From: Acheta domesticus
Taxonomy: Eukaryota; Arthropoda; Insecta; Orthoptera; Gryllidae
Length of the DNA: 64,000 bases
Assembly (NCBI GenBank): GCA_031308135.1
Contig: JAHLJT010009436.1
Coordinates: 142,622,303 to 142,686,302, forward strand
Reading direction: 5' to 3'
The notes below the pieces were generated by a model. It had not been told where the DNA came from, did no database searches, and was given only the letters and a program-made list of their open reading frames with translations. This document shows positions 11,386 through 21,699 of this stretch, one piece after another. Within the stretch, counting starts at the first letter, position 1. The number at the start of each line of letters is the position of its first letter. The position numbers were made by a program, and so were the translations under genes.

Positions 11386-11890
11386 TATCTTTCAGGAGTA
11401 AAATGTTTCAACAAATTGCCAAATGAAATCAAAAATCTAAACAATTTCAAATTCAAAAGGGAACCATGGAAATATGTCATAAAGAAAGCCTTCTATTCTT
11501 TAGACAAGTTATAGAAAAATTAAACCATTATCTGGCATACAGAATATTGTAGATTGTATAGAACTAAGAGAAATAATAAAACATAGGCTGAATCTATATA
11601 TATGGGTGTGTATGTGTGTCTCCCCCTCTCCCCCTCTCTCCATACATATATATACACACATATTTCTATCTGTATAATTTTTAAATTTGTAAATGTATTA
11701 ATTCATTATTTTGTAACATAGTGATCCTGTTATGCAACAAAATATCTTTGTTATGTCAAAATAGTAAAAAATTTGTATTAGTCATAGTTTGTTAAACTTA
11801 ATTTTCATGACGTGGTCTAAAATGGTACCTTGTACTATCAAAGAACCTAAATAAATGATGATGACGATGATGATGATGATGATGATGTCC
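11386..11890 (+). mobile_element. Jockey-like LINE, C-terminus and 3' UTR
   Basis: Codons 11386-11514 read GVKCFNKLPNEIKNLNNF and end KKAFYSLDKL-stop, the characteristic C-terminal tail of insect jockey/CR1-like ORF2 proteins. An AT-rich 3' UTR follows and terminates in a (GAT)n run at about 11856-11887, the kind of simple 3' tail used by this group. It is most likely the other half of the element at 9310-10745. Confidence 0.75.
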
Positions 11891-11902
11891 TTGCCTTGTG
11901 AA

Positions 11903-12060
11903 CACAGTAGAACCTACTTCATAAAATTCCGCTTAATAAAATTTCATTGCTAGTGAAATAAAAATGAGCTGTACCAAAAATGTTGTTATATAGTAACCAT
12001 ATATTTTAAACCCTCTTAATAAAACCCTGCTTAATAAAATATCATGCCAAATAAAATCTA
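11903..12060 (+). mobile_element. Pogo/Tigger-like terminal fragment
   Basis: CAGTAGAACCTACTTCATAA followed by repeated CTTAATAAAA(T/C) phrases resembles the terminal and subterminal region of pogo/Tigger elements (CAGTAxAACCT type). I cannot find the opposite end, so only one terminus is proposed. It abuts the (GAT)n tail of the LINE. Confidence 0.35.
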
Positions 12061-12204
12061 ATTTTCTGGTCCTGAATCAAAGTTTTATAAGTGCACCATA
12101 CATAGTGTACTGTGCTGTACACCCTGAATAGTTCTCATATAGAACCCTATTGTTTTGCTTAATTGATGTCAACGTAACTATTTAATTATGCAAAGTGAAA
12201 AAAA

Positions 12205-12860
12205 ATATTTTAAGTAAAAATTAATAGACTTCCCAATACAAACAATGAATACACAATTTTGTCTGTTAAGTAGGATTCAATAATGTAATTTACTTTACCT
12301 CGTATTCCAATGGTTTCTAGTTTCTTTAGGAAGAGTTCATGGAACGTACTATCAAAAGCTTTTGATAAGTATAGAAAGAGAAATTCAATTGTTTTGTTCA
12401 AAATTATTTCACACTGTATTGCAGAAGTTGGCAATTGCTGTTGAGATGGCTAGTTCTTTTCTAAAATCATGTTGAGTTTTTACAAGTATTTTGTTCACCT
12501 CTAGAAAACTATATATTCTGTTCAGAACAACTTTTTCTAGTAGTTTACTGAAAATCGGGGGCAATAGTTTTTTTCATAAGTAGTGTCTCCTTTCTTGTGT
12601 ATTGGTCTTTTCTTTCTACAGTAACTTTCAAAGCATCTGAAAAGGTACAGTCCTTTAGTAAGCAGTTCATTAAGTAGCATAAAATGATTTTTAAAGCTGA
12701 TTTGCACTATTTTCGAATGATGGATGACACATCACCTGTATCAGATGATTTTCTGTTTTTGAAATTATTCATTAGTTCGTCTATTTCAATGATAGTTGTT
12801 GGTTGAACTTCTTCTGATTTGTTTTATTGGTCAATTATTGTTTATGAACTGTATGAAGTT
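12205..12860 (-). mobile_element. LINE reverse-transcriptase fragment (pseudogene)
   Basis: On the minus strand, about 12555-12490 reads LPPIFSKLLEKVVLNRIYSF, the conserved block before RT motif A, and 12434-12210 reads FLYLSKAFDSTFHELFLKKL then GIRGKVNYIIESYL. Motif A (normally L-D-L-S-K-A-F-D) has Tyr in place of the first Asp, so this copy is catalytically dead. The adjacent plus-strand LINE lacks exactly this region, but order and orientation argue for a separate fragment. Confidence 0.8.
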
Positions 12861-12869
12861 GTAGATTAG

Positions 12870-13550
12870 TTGCTAAAAGGGATTTGATATGTTTATTGCC
12901 AAGATTGAAATTGTAAAGATTTTTACTTAGCCAGCTCTTTCTCCTTTAAATTTACTCACTGAAATTAGATTACATAATTGAGTGATGGCCAGGAACACTC
13001 AGAGAAAATAAGAGGCAACTATAGACATGGGGACTCTTATTTCAAACAAGAGTCCCTCTACCAATACAATTGAATTCATCTCTCCTGCAACAGACATAAC
13101 TTTAACTTTAAGTGGTTAATTTGTATTAGAAGTAAATAGATTTTTTATTGAAAAAAAAATTGGAGGATTTAGTCAGGGCTTGGGGCAATTTCCTCCTGCC
13201 TCAGGGTGGCACTGGAGATAATATGCAATTGAATAAGTATATATTTACTTGTTTTTATTTCATTTTTGGGGGCTGCATATAAATTATACTTAGTCTTCTT
13301 CATTTAAATTTTCTGGTTCCTTTATTGATTTATTAATACTTATTTTTATGAGAATATGGCATTATATTTACATTGATTTCCTTTAAATTATTTAATTTTA
13401 TCAACACATTATTGTATTTAGCTGTATTAGTTTAAATAGAATCTTAATTTCTGATATCAAAAGAACATGATTTAAATATATTGAGCTATTAATTATTTAT
13501 TTGTAGAATGTTCTTTGTTGTTTTGTTTTGTGATCTATAATTATAATTTT
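12870..13550. other. AT-rich sequence, no gene
   Basis: Low-complexity AT-rich DNA with many stops. No coding motif, terminal inverted repeat or tandem structure recognised. Confidence 0.6.
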
Positions 13551-13556
13551 TTGTAG

Positions 13557-13738
13557 AATTGAATATGTGCATCAATGAGAATGAAATTTTTGAATACATT
13601 TTGATTTTTAATTTTGAGAAAGCAGATGAAGAGATTAGAAAATATATACATTCTGAGGCATCATTACTAATTCCATTTGCTATTTTAGATGCATTTCATG
13701 CGTTTAGAATTATGTTTTCCCTGTTAATACAGTTCAAA
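13557..13738 (+). CDS. Possible coding exon, unidentified
   Basis: A strong acceptor-like tract (ATAATTTTTTGTAG) ends at 13556. The frame from 13559 runs 61 sense codons with protein-like composition (EKADEEIRKYIHSEASLLIP) before GTAAAA at 13739, a weak donor candidate; TAA follows at 13748. No domain is recognised. Codon use is AT-heavy, so a chance frame in AT-rich DNA is a real alternative. Confidence 0.3.
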
Positions 13739-13974
13739 TGTAAAATTTAAATAGCTGTATTGTATTTCAAAAGTTAACAAACTAACAATTAATTTCTCTA
13801 GGGCAGAACAAATTGACATATTCTCGTTACAAATCTTTATACATTTTTAATTTCATGGTAACGAAATATTATATCAAAAATTTTAAATTTGAAAGGGACC
13901 CGAGCTGAATTAGTCCCCCCCCCCCCGGCGAAATCCATCGTGACCATATCAGAAAGTTGGAAGTCGCGCGCTTT

Positions 13975-14300
13975 GCTGGGCTGAACCAATCAACACGCTG
14001 AACGGGCGGAACGGACAGAACCGCGACGGAAGGCTGCCAGATCCGCTCGTAATAGTTCTCAAAAGCATCACATTGGCGCTAGAGTTGCGGAGCACTGTCG
14101 GGTCCCTAGACGCTAGTATCTGGCGGAGGCCGGTGGCCGCGTTGGGCAACGGCGACGCGATGCCTGCGGGCGCCCTCGGCGAGCGCCGCGCGCTTTCGCA
14201 GCCGCATCGCGACTCGCGGCCCGCGCTCAGTGCCATCTCCCTTTCGCAAACGCACGCTCGCGCCGCCCCTCGCTGCGCCGCCAACTGCGGAAGTCAGCAG
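13975..14300. other. GC-rich patch containing the inverted copy of the 3.1-kb repeat
   Basis: The minus strand of about 14127-13975 matches 3139-3285 (AGGGACCCGACAGTGCTCC block and GAGAACTATTACGAGC block). The adjoining 14130-14300 is very CpG-rich (GCGACGCGA, GCCGCGCGC). A run of 12 C lies just left at 13915-13926. Open frames on both strands here reflect GC composition. No gene is called. Confidence 0.7.
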
Positions 14301-14784
14301 CGGGCGAACACCGTTTTTTTGGGGTGCATACCTACTGCATCCTGCAATCAACTTTTCCTAAGCCTCTCTCCTTTGTAAAGACAGCCGACTGCACCCCGTT
14401 CCGTTTTCATCAGTGTAATGATTGATTTTTACGTGCGCCGTGGTCTGCTTAGTAGTATATTCACCGATTATAATGATCCTCTTTTCTCTGTTTTCAAGAA
14501 ACATTTGCACGACCTTTTATAGCAATACCAACGTTGAAAACCACTCACATTTTGAGGAAACAAAACTTGAAACTTTCTATCACGAGCATATTCTTGCGTA
14601 ACACACGTAGTTCTGAAGATTCTGCCATGTTCATCTACAATCACGGTTTTCTCTGGACTTATGCGAGAACATTTCTTTGCGCTACTTGAACATATATTGC
14701 GCTACTGAATAGAAACTTTTTACTCCTTCCGAAAAAAAATGGATAAACGAAACTGAATGCTGTCGGGCTATGCCTTCTCAGGTA

Positions 14785-15850
14785 ACAAATAGTGGTGCTA
14801 TAGAATGGCACAGACTTTTCCGTATTAGTTTTCTATTTCCTTGGGTCTGCGCTAGCTATTCGTAATTTCCACATACTCTTGCCAGCTGCTATCTATTGCG
14901 GCCCAAAGTACATTTTTTTGACATTTCCTTAATTTTTCGGTTTCCTAATAGTAGAACGGAAATATTCATTTTAGAATATTAGAAAACAAAACCTAGTCCT
15001 AAATGACAATTTTCTTTTAAAAAATGAGTGCCGTTTTAAAGAAAATGGCGTTTTAGCGCTACTAAAAATGCGAAATTTTAAGCTTTTTTCACAGAAAAGT
15101 TTTGAGTTTTCAAAATATTTCATTTAAAGTTATTTGAAGCACTTTCACTCACAAATATAATAATGTTTACAAATTGCTGGTAATGTGCATATTAAAGATG
15201 TGAGAGATCTTTAAAAAAATACATTTGTGAAATTTTTGAAAAAACAAAATAATACCTAAAGAAAACTTTACGTCATATTAAAGAGTGTAATTAATACAAC
15301 AAATTGCCGCTCATATAAATATTAACGACGGGAGAGACAAGTCAAAAAAATTACAATTTTGCAATTTTTGAGAAAACAAAGGAATACAGCAATATGGCGT
15401 TTATGTCATCTCACAGAGTACATTTATTCATACGAAATGTTTCAAGAAAAAAATTGATGCATTTCGAGAAAATCTTGTTTTTGTAATTTTTTTAAATTGC
15501 ACATATTGCACGCAATATTGCGTGAAAACTACTAAGTTTCAAAAAAATGTACATGACTTTAAACAAAGAACTAATTTTGGAGAACAAATTTCATTTGAAA
15601 AGAAAAATCTCTATCTTCAATTTTGTAGATGGAAAAGACGCCGAATAACATTCAAATTTTTGCGATTTTCGAAAATTCAGAGTTAATCGTGAAAATAGGA
15701 CATATGCCACTTTAAGAGTATTTTACTCTATTACTACAAGAAATTTAAAGAAAACATTTGGAGCCGTTTTTGAGAAAATTTTGAAAATGTCCGGGGCGCT
15801 TCATGTAAAATACCTCCAAAAATTTTAAAATGGTCATGTATATTTTTTTT
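14785..15850 (+). mobile_element. Hairpin-ended repeat family A, about 1.07-kb copy
   Basis: Extensive similarity, in the same order, to 53.2-54.0 kb (same strand) and to the reverse complement of 27.4-28.6 kb. Shared landmarks are GAATGGCACAGACTTTTCCG at the left, a TTGAAGCACTTTCACTCAC block in the middle, AAAGACGCCGAA, and GGAGCCGTTTTTGAGAAAAT with GCTTCATGTAAAATACCTCC at the right. The terminal hairpin seen in other copies is missing, so this one is 3' truncated. No protein-coding capacity is visible. Confidence 0.8.
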
Positions 15851-15859
15851 TGTAAAAGT

Positions 15860-17085
15860 TAGTCGTTTTAACGTAATTTTTGTTTGAAATTAATGAAACA
15901 TATATGGGTGTCCCATACATAACGATAACATTTAATATCACGAGAAATTATGTGCTGTTGTAGCACTACTTATTTTCTTTTTCAATGCGTCGCATCATTA
16001 TTTTCATTTCCCATCTTCTAACATTCACATGAGAACTCCATCGCTCGTGGATTGTTATCATTTTGAGAGCAGTATTTATGATAGATGTGGATTGACCTAA
16101 TGAGTTATTAACTAGAACGAATTTGAAAAAATATCACATAAATCCAAATATTTTCTTCGTTAAATTTTTAGATTTCTCAGATTAATTCTGGTTTTCAAAG
16201 AGATGTATATCTATCTTCAGCTTGAGTGTTCAAGGGAAAGGCGAGGAAGTGTACTCTATAGAAGAAATGGGATAGCATTGGAGAAAGTTGTTGAATTAAA
16301 TATGATTGCAAACGAGAGTTATAAGAAGTAATGATGCAATCACCATTCGTAATGTGTGTTAGGAAGATTGAAAAGTCTTTTTGCAATGCTCCACAGGCGC
16401 TATGTATAAAACATTTTGTGTTGTACGACGTTATGTGTAAAACATTATTTGGATAATTTATATAATAATCTGTTTATACGAAAATTTATGCCAAAACGTC
16501 TGTAGGTAACGTTTTAATCATAATCCTTTGTTATCGAGATTTGCATAAAAATAGTAGTGATCATACATTTTTTGATCGGAGCGGCAAGAAGTAAAGGCTC
16601 GAATTCAGATCACTATTGGCAAAAACAAAAAAATGTAGGAGTAATTGAGTAAAATTACAAAAATTTTCTCGGTAAATTTTGTAAGTTTTAGAATTTTTTA
16701 AAAGTTCTTAGTAGTGTCGGCGAATTTAAAACAGTTCACCCAATTCCTTAGATCTCTCACAAAACTTCCATTTTACTGCATATGAAATCATAACATATTT
16801 CGTCAATTAGGATGTAAAAAGCGGAGACTCATTAATACAAGGAAATCAAGCGTAAACTGACGTCTTTTGGCTGTTTACATTCTTTGAAATAAAAAGCAAA
16901 TTTAGAAGTGATGGGAAAAACTATTGTCATGATGCTTCTAAACATGAACTTCTCTTACAAAGAACAGAAGAGTAGCTTCCGAGTCTCGTGTCTTTGTTCA
17001 TTATATATATTTCATTTGTGTTACATAATGAAACAATTATTCCGTCATCCTCCGTTAAGCAGTTTTCAAGAAACCACACATGAGA
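15860..17085. other. AT-rich sequence, no gene
   Basis: No motif recognised. A 172-codon plus-strand frame (16908-17426) runs from here into the GC-rich patch but has no recognisable domain and changes composition midway, so it is not called. Confidence 0.55.
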
Positions 17086-17265
17086 CAAGTGCGAGGTCCC
17101 CCACCTTCTGCAGGGACACTGAGCTGAGGAAAACGCTCCACTGCTGCTTCCAAGACGTGCCCCGCCCCCGCGCTGCCTGCCTGCCCGCCTGCCGTGAAAA
17201 CGCTTACTTCCACGCGCTACCTCAAGGTTGCCTCCGATGCGTGTCGATGACCGGAAAAGATAAGA
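17086..17265. other. Short GC-rich patch
   Basis: C-rich on the plus strand (GCCCCGCCCCCGCGC, then CTGCCTGCCTGCCCGCCTGCC). It is the third of about ten such patches in the window and has no supported reading frame. Confidence 0.6.
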
Positions 17266-17689
17266 CGGTGGCGAAATTACTAATTAGATTCCAGTCCCCG
17301 CCACTCCAGTGCTTATTATATTTTATCTGTGTTCCTCACAATGTTCAAGGAAACTGCAACATCGAAGTAAAAAATGTTTACAATCTTCACTACTTCACTA
17401 TTTCCATGCGTATTTCAGACGGGTGATGAATACAATCGTAGTGTGAACGTTTTTCTTGCGTTGATACATTGCAATTCTAGAGTTATGAAACACAAAGTCA
17501 GATTCGCACACTGCAATTGAGAATGCCGTGGATGAAAGTTAAGATGATGACAGCGCATGAGTTGCGATACGTTGCAGAAATGCCTCTATTAACTAAAAAA
17601 AAGACATTCCTCAATTGATACGCGATTTAAGAAGAGAATATTGACACTACATGTTACATAAAACATAAAACTCGGTAATTTTCCAGGCC

Positions 17690-17910
17690 AATAGTCCGGA
17701 TCTCGCCCCCCAGCGATTTCCATCTTCTCTTACAACATCCGAAATTCCTGTTTGGTCAGCATTGTGTGTATCACAGTGGCGCAGAGTGGCAGGTGGCTGT
17801 TAAATACTGTTTCCTATTTCAGGCGGCAGACTTCAAGACAGGGGTACAAATGCTGACCCAACAATGTGGTTGTGACATGGATATACATAGTGCAACGTAT
17901 ACTGTATCTG
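17690..17910 (+). pseudogene. Mariner-like transposase C-terminal relic
   Basis: The plus strand reads NSPDLAP, then after an extra C in a six-C run SDFHLLLQHPKFLFGQHC, matching the (Y/N)SPDLAPSD(Y/F)HLF block that holds the third catalytic Asp of mariner transposases. It continues to FQAADFKTGVQMLTQQCGC, corresponding to the C-terminal aaDFY-xxGIxKL-xxR-xxKC region. The N-terminal two thirds and the TIRs are not recognisable. One frameshift is visible. Confidence 0.7.
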
Positions 17911-18131
17911 CTAGAATAAAGTTTAACAATGAAATTGTCTTTTTAGTTCTGTTGGCGATCTAAAGAACCGTACCTTTTGCATGCGCCTTGTAGTATGTGA
18001 GGATTGACAAAACTACTGTTTTCGTTACCGTTAAGAAAGATGCATACATTTTTGAGAAGCGGATTAAGGACATTTTCTTGTTTACTTAAACGGATACTTT
18101 TTCCTACGTCGCCGTTGCATTTTAAAAGCAC

Positions 18132-18435
18132 TTATAATACAAATTTATATAAACTTTTCAGCATTTGAAAAAATGTTGATAAGTTCGATGATTTTTTTAT
18201 ATAGATGTGTCGATGCCAACAGTATTTGGAATGCACTCTAGAACGCTTATGGAGTGCACTCTCGCGGAGACGGTTGTTGCAGGTACCACCTAGCAGGAAT
18301 TCCAGAAATCTCGTCAGTGAAAGGAGTCTGATGGCAGTGCTTCTGCTTCCCTTTTCTGTCTTGGAGACCCGCTCCGTCGGGCCCCGCTCTATCCTTGTCT
18401 CGCCCCGCTGAACCCAGCTGCTACCGCGCTTCTCA
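18132..18435. other. Left flank of the minisatellite
   Basis: AT-rich at first, turning GC-rich from about 18240. Long minus-strand frames that traverse the minisatellite run through here, but nothing in this flank resembles a known protein. No promoter or polyadenylation element is evident. Confidence 0.5.
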
Positions 18436-18535
18436 GGAACCACGGGGTACGGAACACGGGGTACGGAACACGGGGTACGGAACACGGGGTACGGAACACG
18501 GGGTACGGAACACGAGGTACGGAACACGGGGTGAC
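18436..18535 (+). repeat. 14-bp minisatellite, type 1 units (GGAACACGGGGTAC)
   Basis: Units begin at 18436 (15 bp, one extra C), 18451, 18465, 18479, 18493, 18507 (one G-to-A change) and 18521 (15 bp, one extra G). They run directly and in register into the type 2 array at 18536. Eleven of 14 positions match the type 2 unit, indicating common origin. Confidence 0.95.
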
Positions 18536-19748
18536 GGAAGACGGGCTTCGGAAGACGGGCTTCGGAAGACGGGCTTCGGAAGACGGGCTTCGGAAGACGG
18601 GCTTCGGAAGACGGGCTTCGGAAGACGGGCTTCGGAAGACGGGCTTCGGAAGACGGGCTTCGGAAGACGGGCTTCGGAAGACGGGCTTCGGAAGACGGGC
18701 TTCGGAAGACGGGCTTCGGAAGACGGGCTTCGGAAGACGGGCTTCGGAAGACGGGCTTCGGAAGACGGGCTTCGGAAGACGGGCTTCGGAAGACGGGCTT
18801 CGGAAGACGGGCTTCGGAAGACGGGCTTCGGAAGACGGGCTTCGGAAGACGGGCTTCGGAAGACGGGCTTCGGAAGACGGGCTTCGGAAGACGGGCTTCG
18901 GAAGACGGGCTTCGGAAGACGGGCTTCGGAAGACGGGCTTCGGAAGACGGGCTTCGGAAGACGGGCTTCGGAAGACGGGCTTCGGAAGACGGGCTTCGGA
19001 AGACGGGCTTCGGAAGACGGGCTTCGGAAGACGGGCTTCGGAAGACGGGCTTCGGAAGACGGGCTTCGGAAGACGGGCTTCGGAAGACGGGCTTCGGAAG
19101 ACGGGCTTCGGAAGACGGGCTTCGGAAGACGGGCTTCGGAAGACGGGCTTCGGAAGACGGGCTTCGGAAGACGGGCTTCGGAAGACGGGCTTCGGAAGAC
19201 GGGCTTCGGAAGACGGGCTTCGGAAGACGGGCTTCGGAAGACGGGCTTCGGAAGACGGGCTTCGGAAGACGGGCTTCGGAAGACGGGCTTCGGAAGACGG
19301 GCTTCGGAAGACGGGCTTCGGAAGACGGGCTTCGGAAGACGGGCTTCGGAAGACGGGCTTCGGAAGACGGGCTTCGGAAGACGGGCTTCGGAAGACGGGC
19401 TTCGGAAGACGGGCTTCGGAAGACGGGCTTCGGAAGACGGGCTTCGGAAGACGGGCTTCGGAAGACGGGCTTCGGAAGACGGGCTTCGGAAGACGGGCTT
19501 CGGAAGACGGGCTTCGGAAGACGGGCTTCGGAAGACGGGCTTCGGAAGACGGGCTTCGGAAGACGGGCTTCGGAAGACGGGCTTCGGAAGACGGGCTTCG
19601 GAAGACGGGCTTCGGAAGACGGGCTTCGGAAGATGGGCTTCGGAAGACGGGCTTCGGAAGACGGGCTTCGGAAGACGGGCTTCGGAAGACGGGCTTCGCA
19701 AGACGGGCTTCGGAAGACGGGCTTCGGAAGACGGGCTTCGGAAGACGG
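18536..19748 (+). repeat. 14-bp minisatellite, type 2 units (GGAAGACGGGCTTC), 86.6 copies
   Basis: From 18536 the unit repeats without any indel to 19739, with a final 9-bp partial unit to 19748. Only two substitutions were seen, both near the right end (GGAAGATGGG about 19634, TTCGCAAG about 19699). Each unit holds two CpGs and the self-complementary GAAG...CTTC. Because 14 is not a multiple of three, every frame encodes one 14-residue repeat per strand, giving open frames of up to 573 codons that are not evidence of genes. Confidence 0.97.
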
Positions 19749-20075
19749 AGTGTGACATGGGGCATGGGGCACTGCGGTCGGAGGATTGAAGACTGAGGAC
19801 AGAGGACAGAGGGCAGAGGGCAGAGGACGGAGGACGGAACAGGGGCGGGACAAGAGACGGAACTCAGGTCACGGGCTACTGAGAGGGGGGCACGTGTGCG
19901 GGGTACGTGTGCGGCGCCGTACCAGCTCCCGGCGCTTCTTGCCCAGAGCGCGGCCGCGCGTGTGAAGTGGCGACGCCGACGCCACGAGCGGCGTTGCGCA
20001 AGAGCGAGGGAGGCCCCCGCGGCACTCGCGCGCGCAAGACGGATAACGGACGACAAATGGACGGAAACAATAGAA
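19749..20075. other. GC-rich right flank of the minisatellite
   Basis: Begins with short purine-rich direct repeats (GAGGACAGAGGACAGAGGGC, about 19793-19845) and becomes strongly CpG-rich (GCGCGGCCGCGCG about 19947). It could be a CpG island whose edge seeded the minisatellite. No coding evidence. Confidence 0.55.
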
Positions 20076-21060
20076 AAAATTAAACGAGCCTGGAGAATGG
20101 AGAATTTGGATCACCTAATACTGACGTCTACGTTAGCATTCGGAACTCGAATGAACTCGCAAACTTTCCTACCCGTAATGGTATGTTGCGGAACTGTAAA
20201 GAGAACTGATGCTTAGCATATTAAGAAATTAGTGGTCATTTATAAAGCTTATGTAGATCACGTAGGGTCTATTTTTACGCATCATAATCGTATCAAAAGT
20301 AGAAGAAATCTATCTTTCCCTTAACGAGATTTAAGGGGGAAAATGTAGCACACAGCTGTAGCCACAGTTGCAGTGTACTAATTTAGATGCGGTTTAATGC
20401 ACAGTAAGCAATTTTTTATTCGTTTTTTGATCACATTGGTATATGAAATTCCCAAATTATAGCTTTAAAATAACAAGGAGCTGACTGCAAGAAACCACGG
20501 CGATTGAATTGAATGAATGAATGAATTAATTAATTAATGAACGAGTGAATGAAATTTAGGTAGAAAAATATGAATAGGAATAATAGAATTTAAGGTACGA
20601 AGTAAGTGTGGAGAAAGGCATTGTGTGAAATAAGAGTATATCAAAGATAATTGCATTTACTGTATTAATTAATTGTATGTTAGTGTTTAATACAGTTTGT
20701 AAGACAGAATTGATGGGCAATCTTATAGACAATATGTTTGTAAAAGAAAGCAGACTCTGCAACCATATCCTATCACTTAACGGAACTTCAGCCATGCTGC
20801 AGCATTTACAATTGCGTCCAGAATGCATGTTGTTGAGCTCATGTAGACATTAACGTAAATAGGTAGACATTTCTCTATTGCCCTTCCTGTTTCTACACGT
20901 TTTATTATTTTTCTTCTCTGTTCGCATTCATATTTTGTGTATTATTTTATTGCATAGCATCCTTTACCAACAATTTACAACTATTGATTATACGTACATT
21001 CGTCCTTCTTCACAAGAATTCACATATTAAAACGGTATCCATATATCCATACATAAACGA
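20076..21060. other. AT-rich sequence with a GAAT/ATTA simple repeat
   Basis: A short (GAAT)n/(TTAA)n tract lies at about 20510-20550. A 90-codon minus-strand frame (20828-20556) is AT-driven with no motif. Nothing else recognised. Confidence 0.55.
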
Positions 21061-21066
21061 CGGGTG

Positions 21067-21690
21067 AGATAGTTTAAGGCAGCGACTGGTGCTACTGCAA
21101 TGTCTTCTGACCGGGAGGTTCGGGTTCCGGTGGTGGTGGATTTTTGTTTCTAGCTAGCTGCGTCAAATTTAGCCGCTGCCTGGAAGAGAATTCTAGGGAC
21201 TGACTGCTGAGATCGAACATTTCCCTTAGTTTTTCCGATCAATACCAGGAGAATGCCGGAGTAAACCTTAACAAACAAGACAGGACCGCGATCTTTCATC
21301 TTTTCCCTTTCCTCTCCCCTTAGACACCCTCTTGCACACACTTATATGCACTACACCACCTCACAAGCCGGAAGACTAGTCGGTAGCTTAGAACCTGACC
21401 CGGCTGGGGCAGTCCACTTCTGGTAGAGACAACTGGGAGAGGGAAACTCACACAAGGCGACCTGTAGGTCGGCGCCGGATCTCACGTTCTAACGGTGGAG
21501 AGACAATGCCACATCGCGGAAAAATAACATTCACTATACTAACAGGACAAGTTATCACAGCAGTTCACGAGCGCGGAAGCATCAATCAATCCCATACAAC
21601 CATCCACACATCAATACATACATTCACACATCTGTACATCCACTTGCACATCCATATATCCTCACACGCACATATACACACATCCAGTCT
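21067..21690 (+). mobile_element. tRNA-derived SINE (family S), copy 1 with CA-rich tail
   Basis: Starts with a tRNA-like head (box B position GGTTCGGGTTCCGG at about 21117) and follows the family order: AGCCGCTGCCTGGAAGAGAATTC, ATGCCGGAGTAAACC, a CACTTATATGCACTACACC linker, ACCCGGCTGGGGC, and GTAGGTCGGCGCCGGATCTC, ending near GAGCGCGGAAGCATCAATCAATC. Head through tail is about 520 bp; the tail expands into a degenerate CA/CATA tract (21595-21690). Function as a Pol III-driven SINE is inferred from the head. Confidence 0.8.
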
Positions 21691-21699
21691 AAATTTTTA

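Noticed and set aside
16908..17426. 172-codon plus-strand frame
   Set aside because: No domain, composition shifts midway where it enters a GC-rich patch, and no supporting splice or promoter signal.
18536..19748. Regular repeats considered as a CRISPR array
   Set aside because: Units are contiguous with no spacers, and the DNA is eukaryotic.
18132..20056. Five overlapping frames of 421-573 codons on both strands
   Set aside because: Openness follows from a stop-free 14-bp unit; all frames encode the same repeat peptide.
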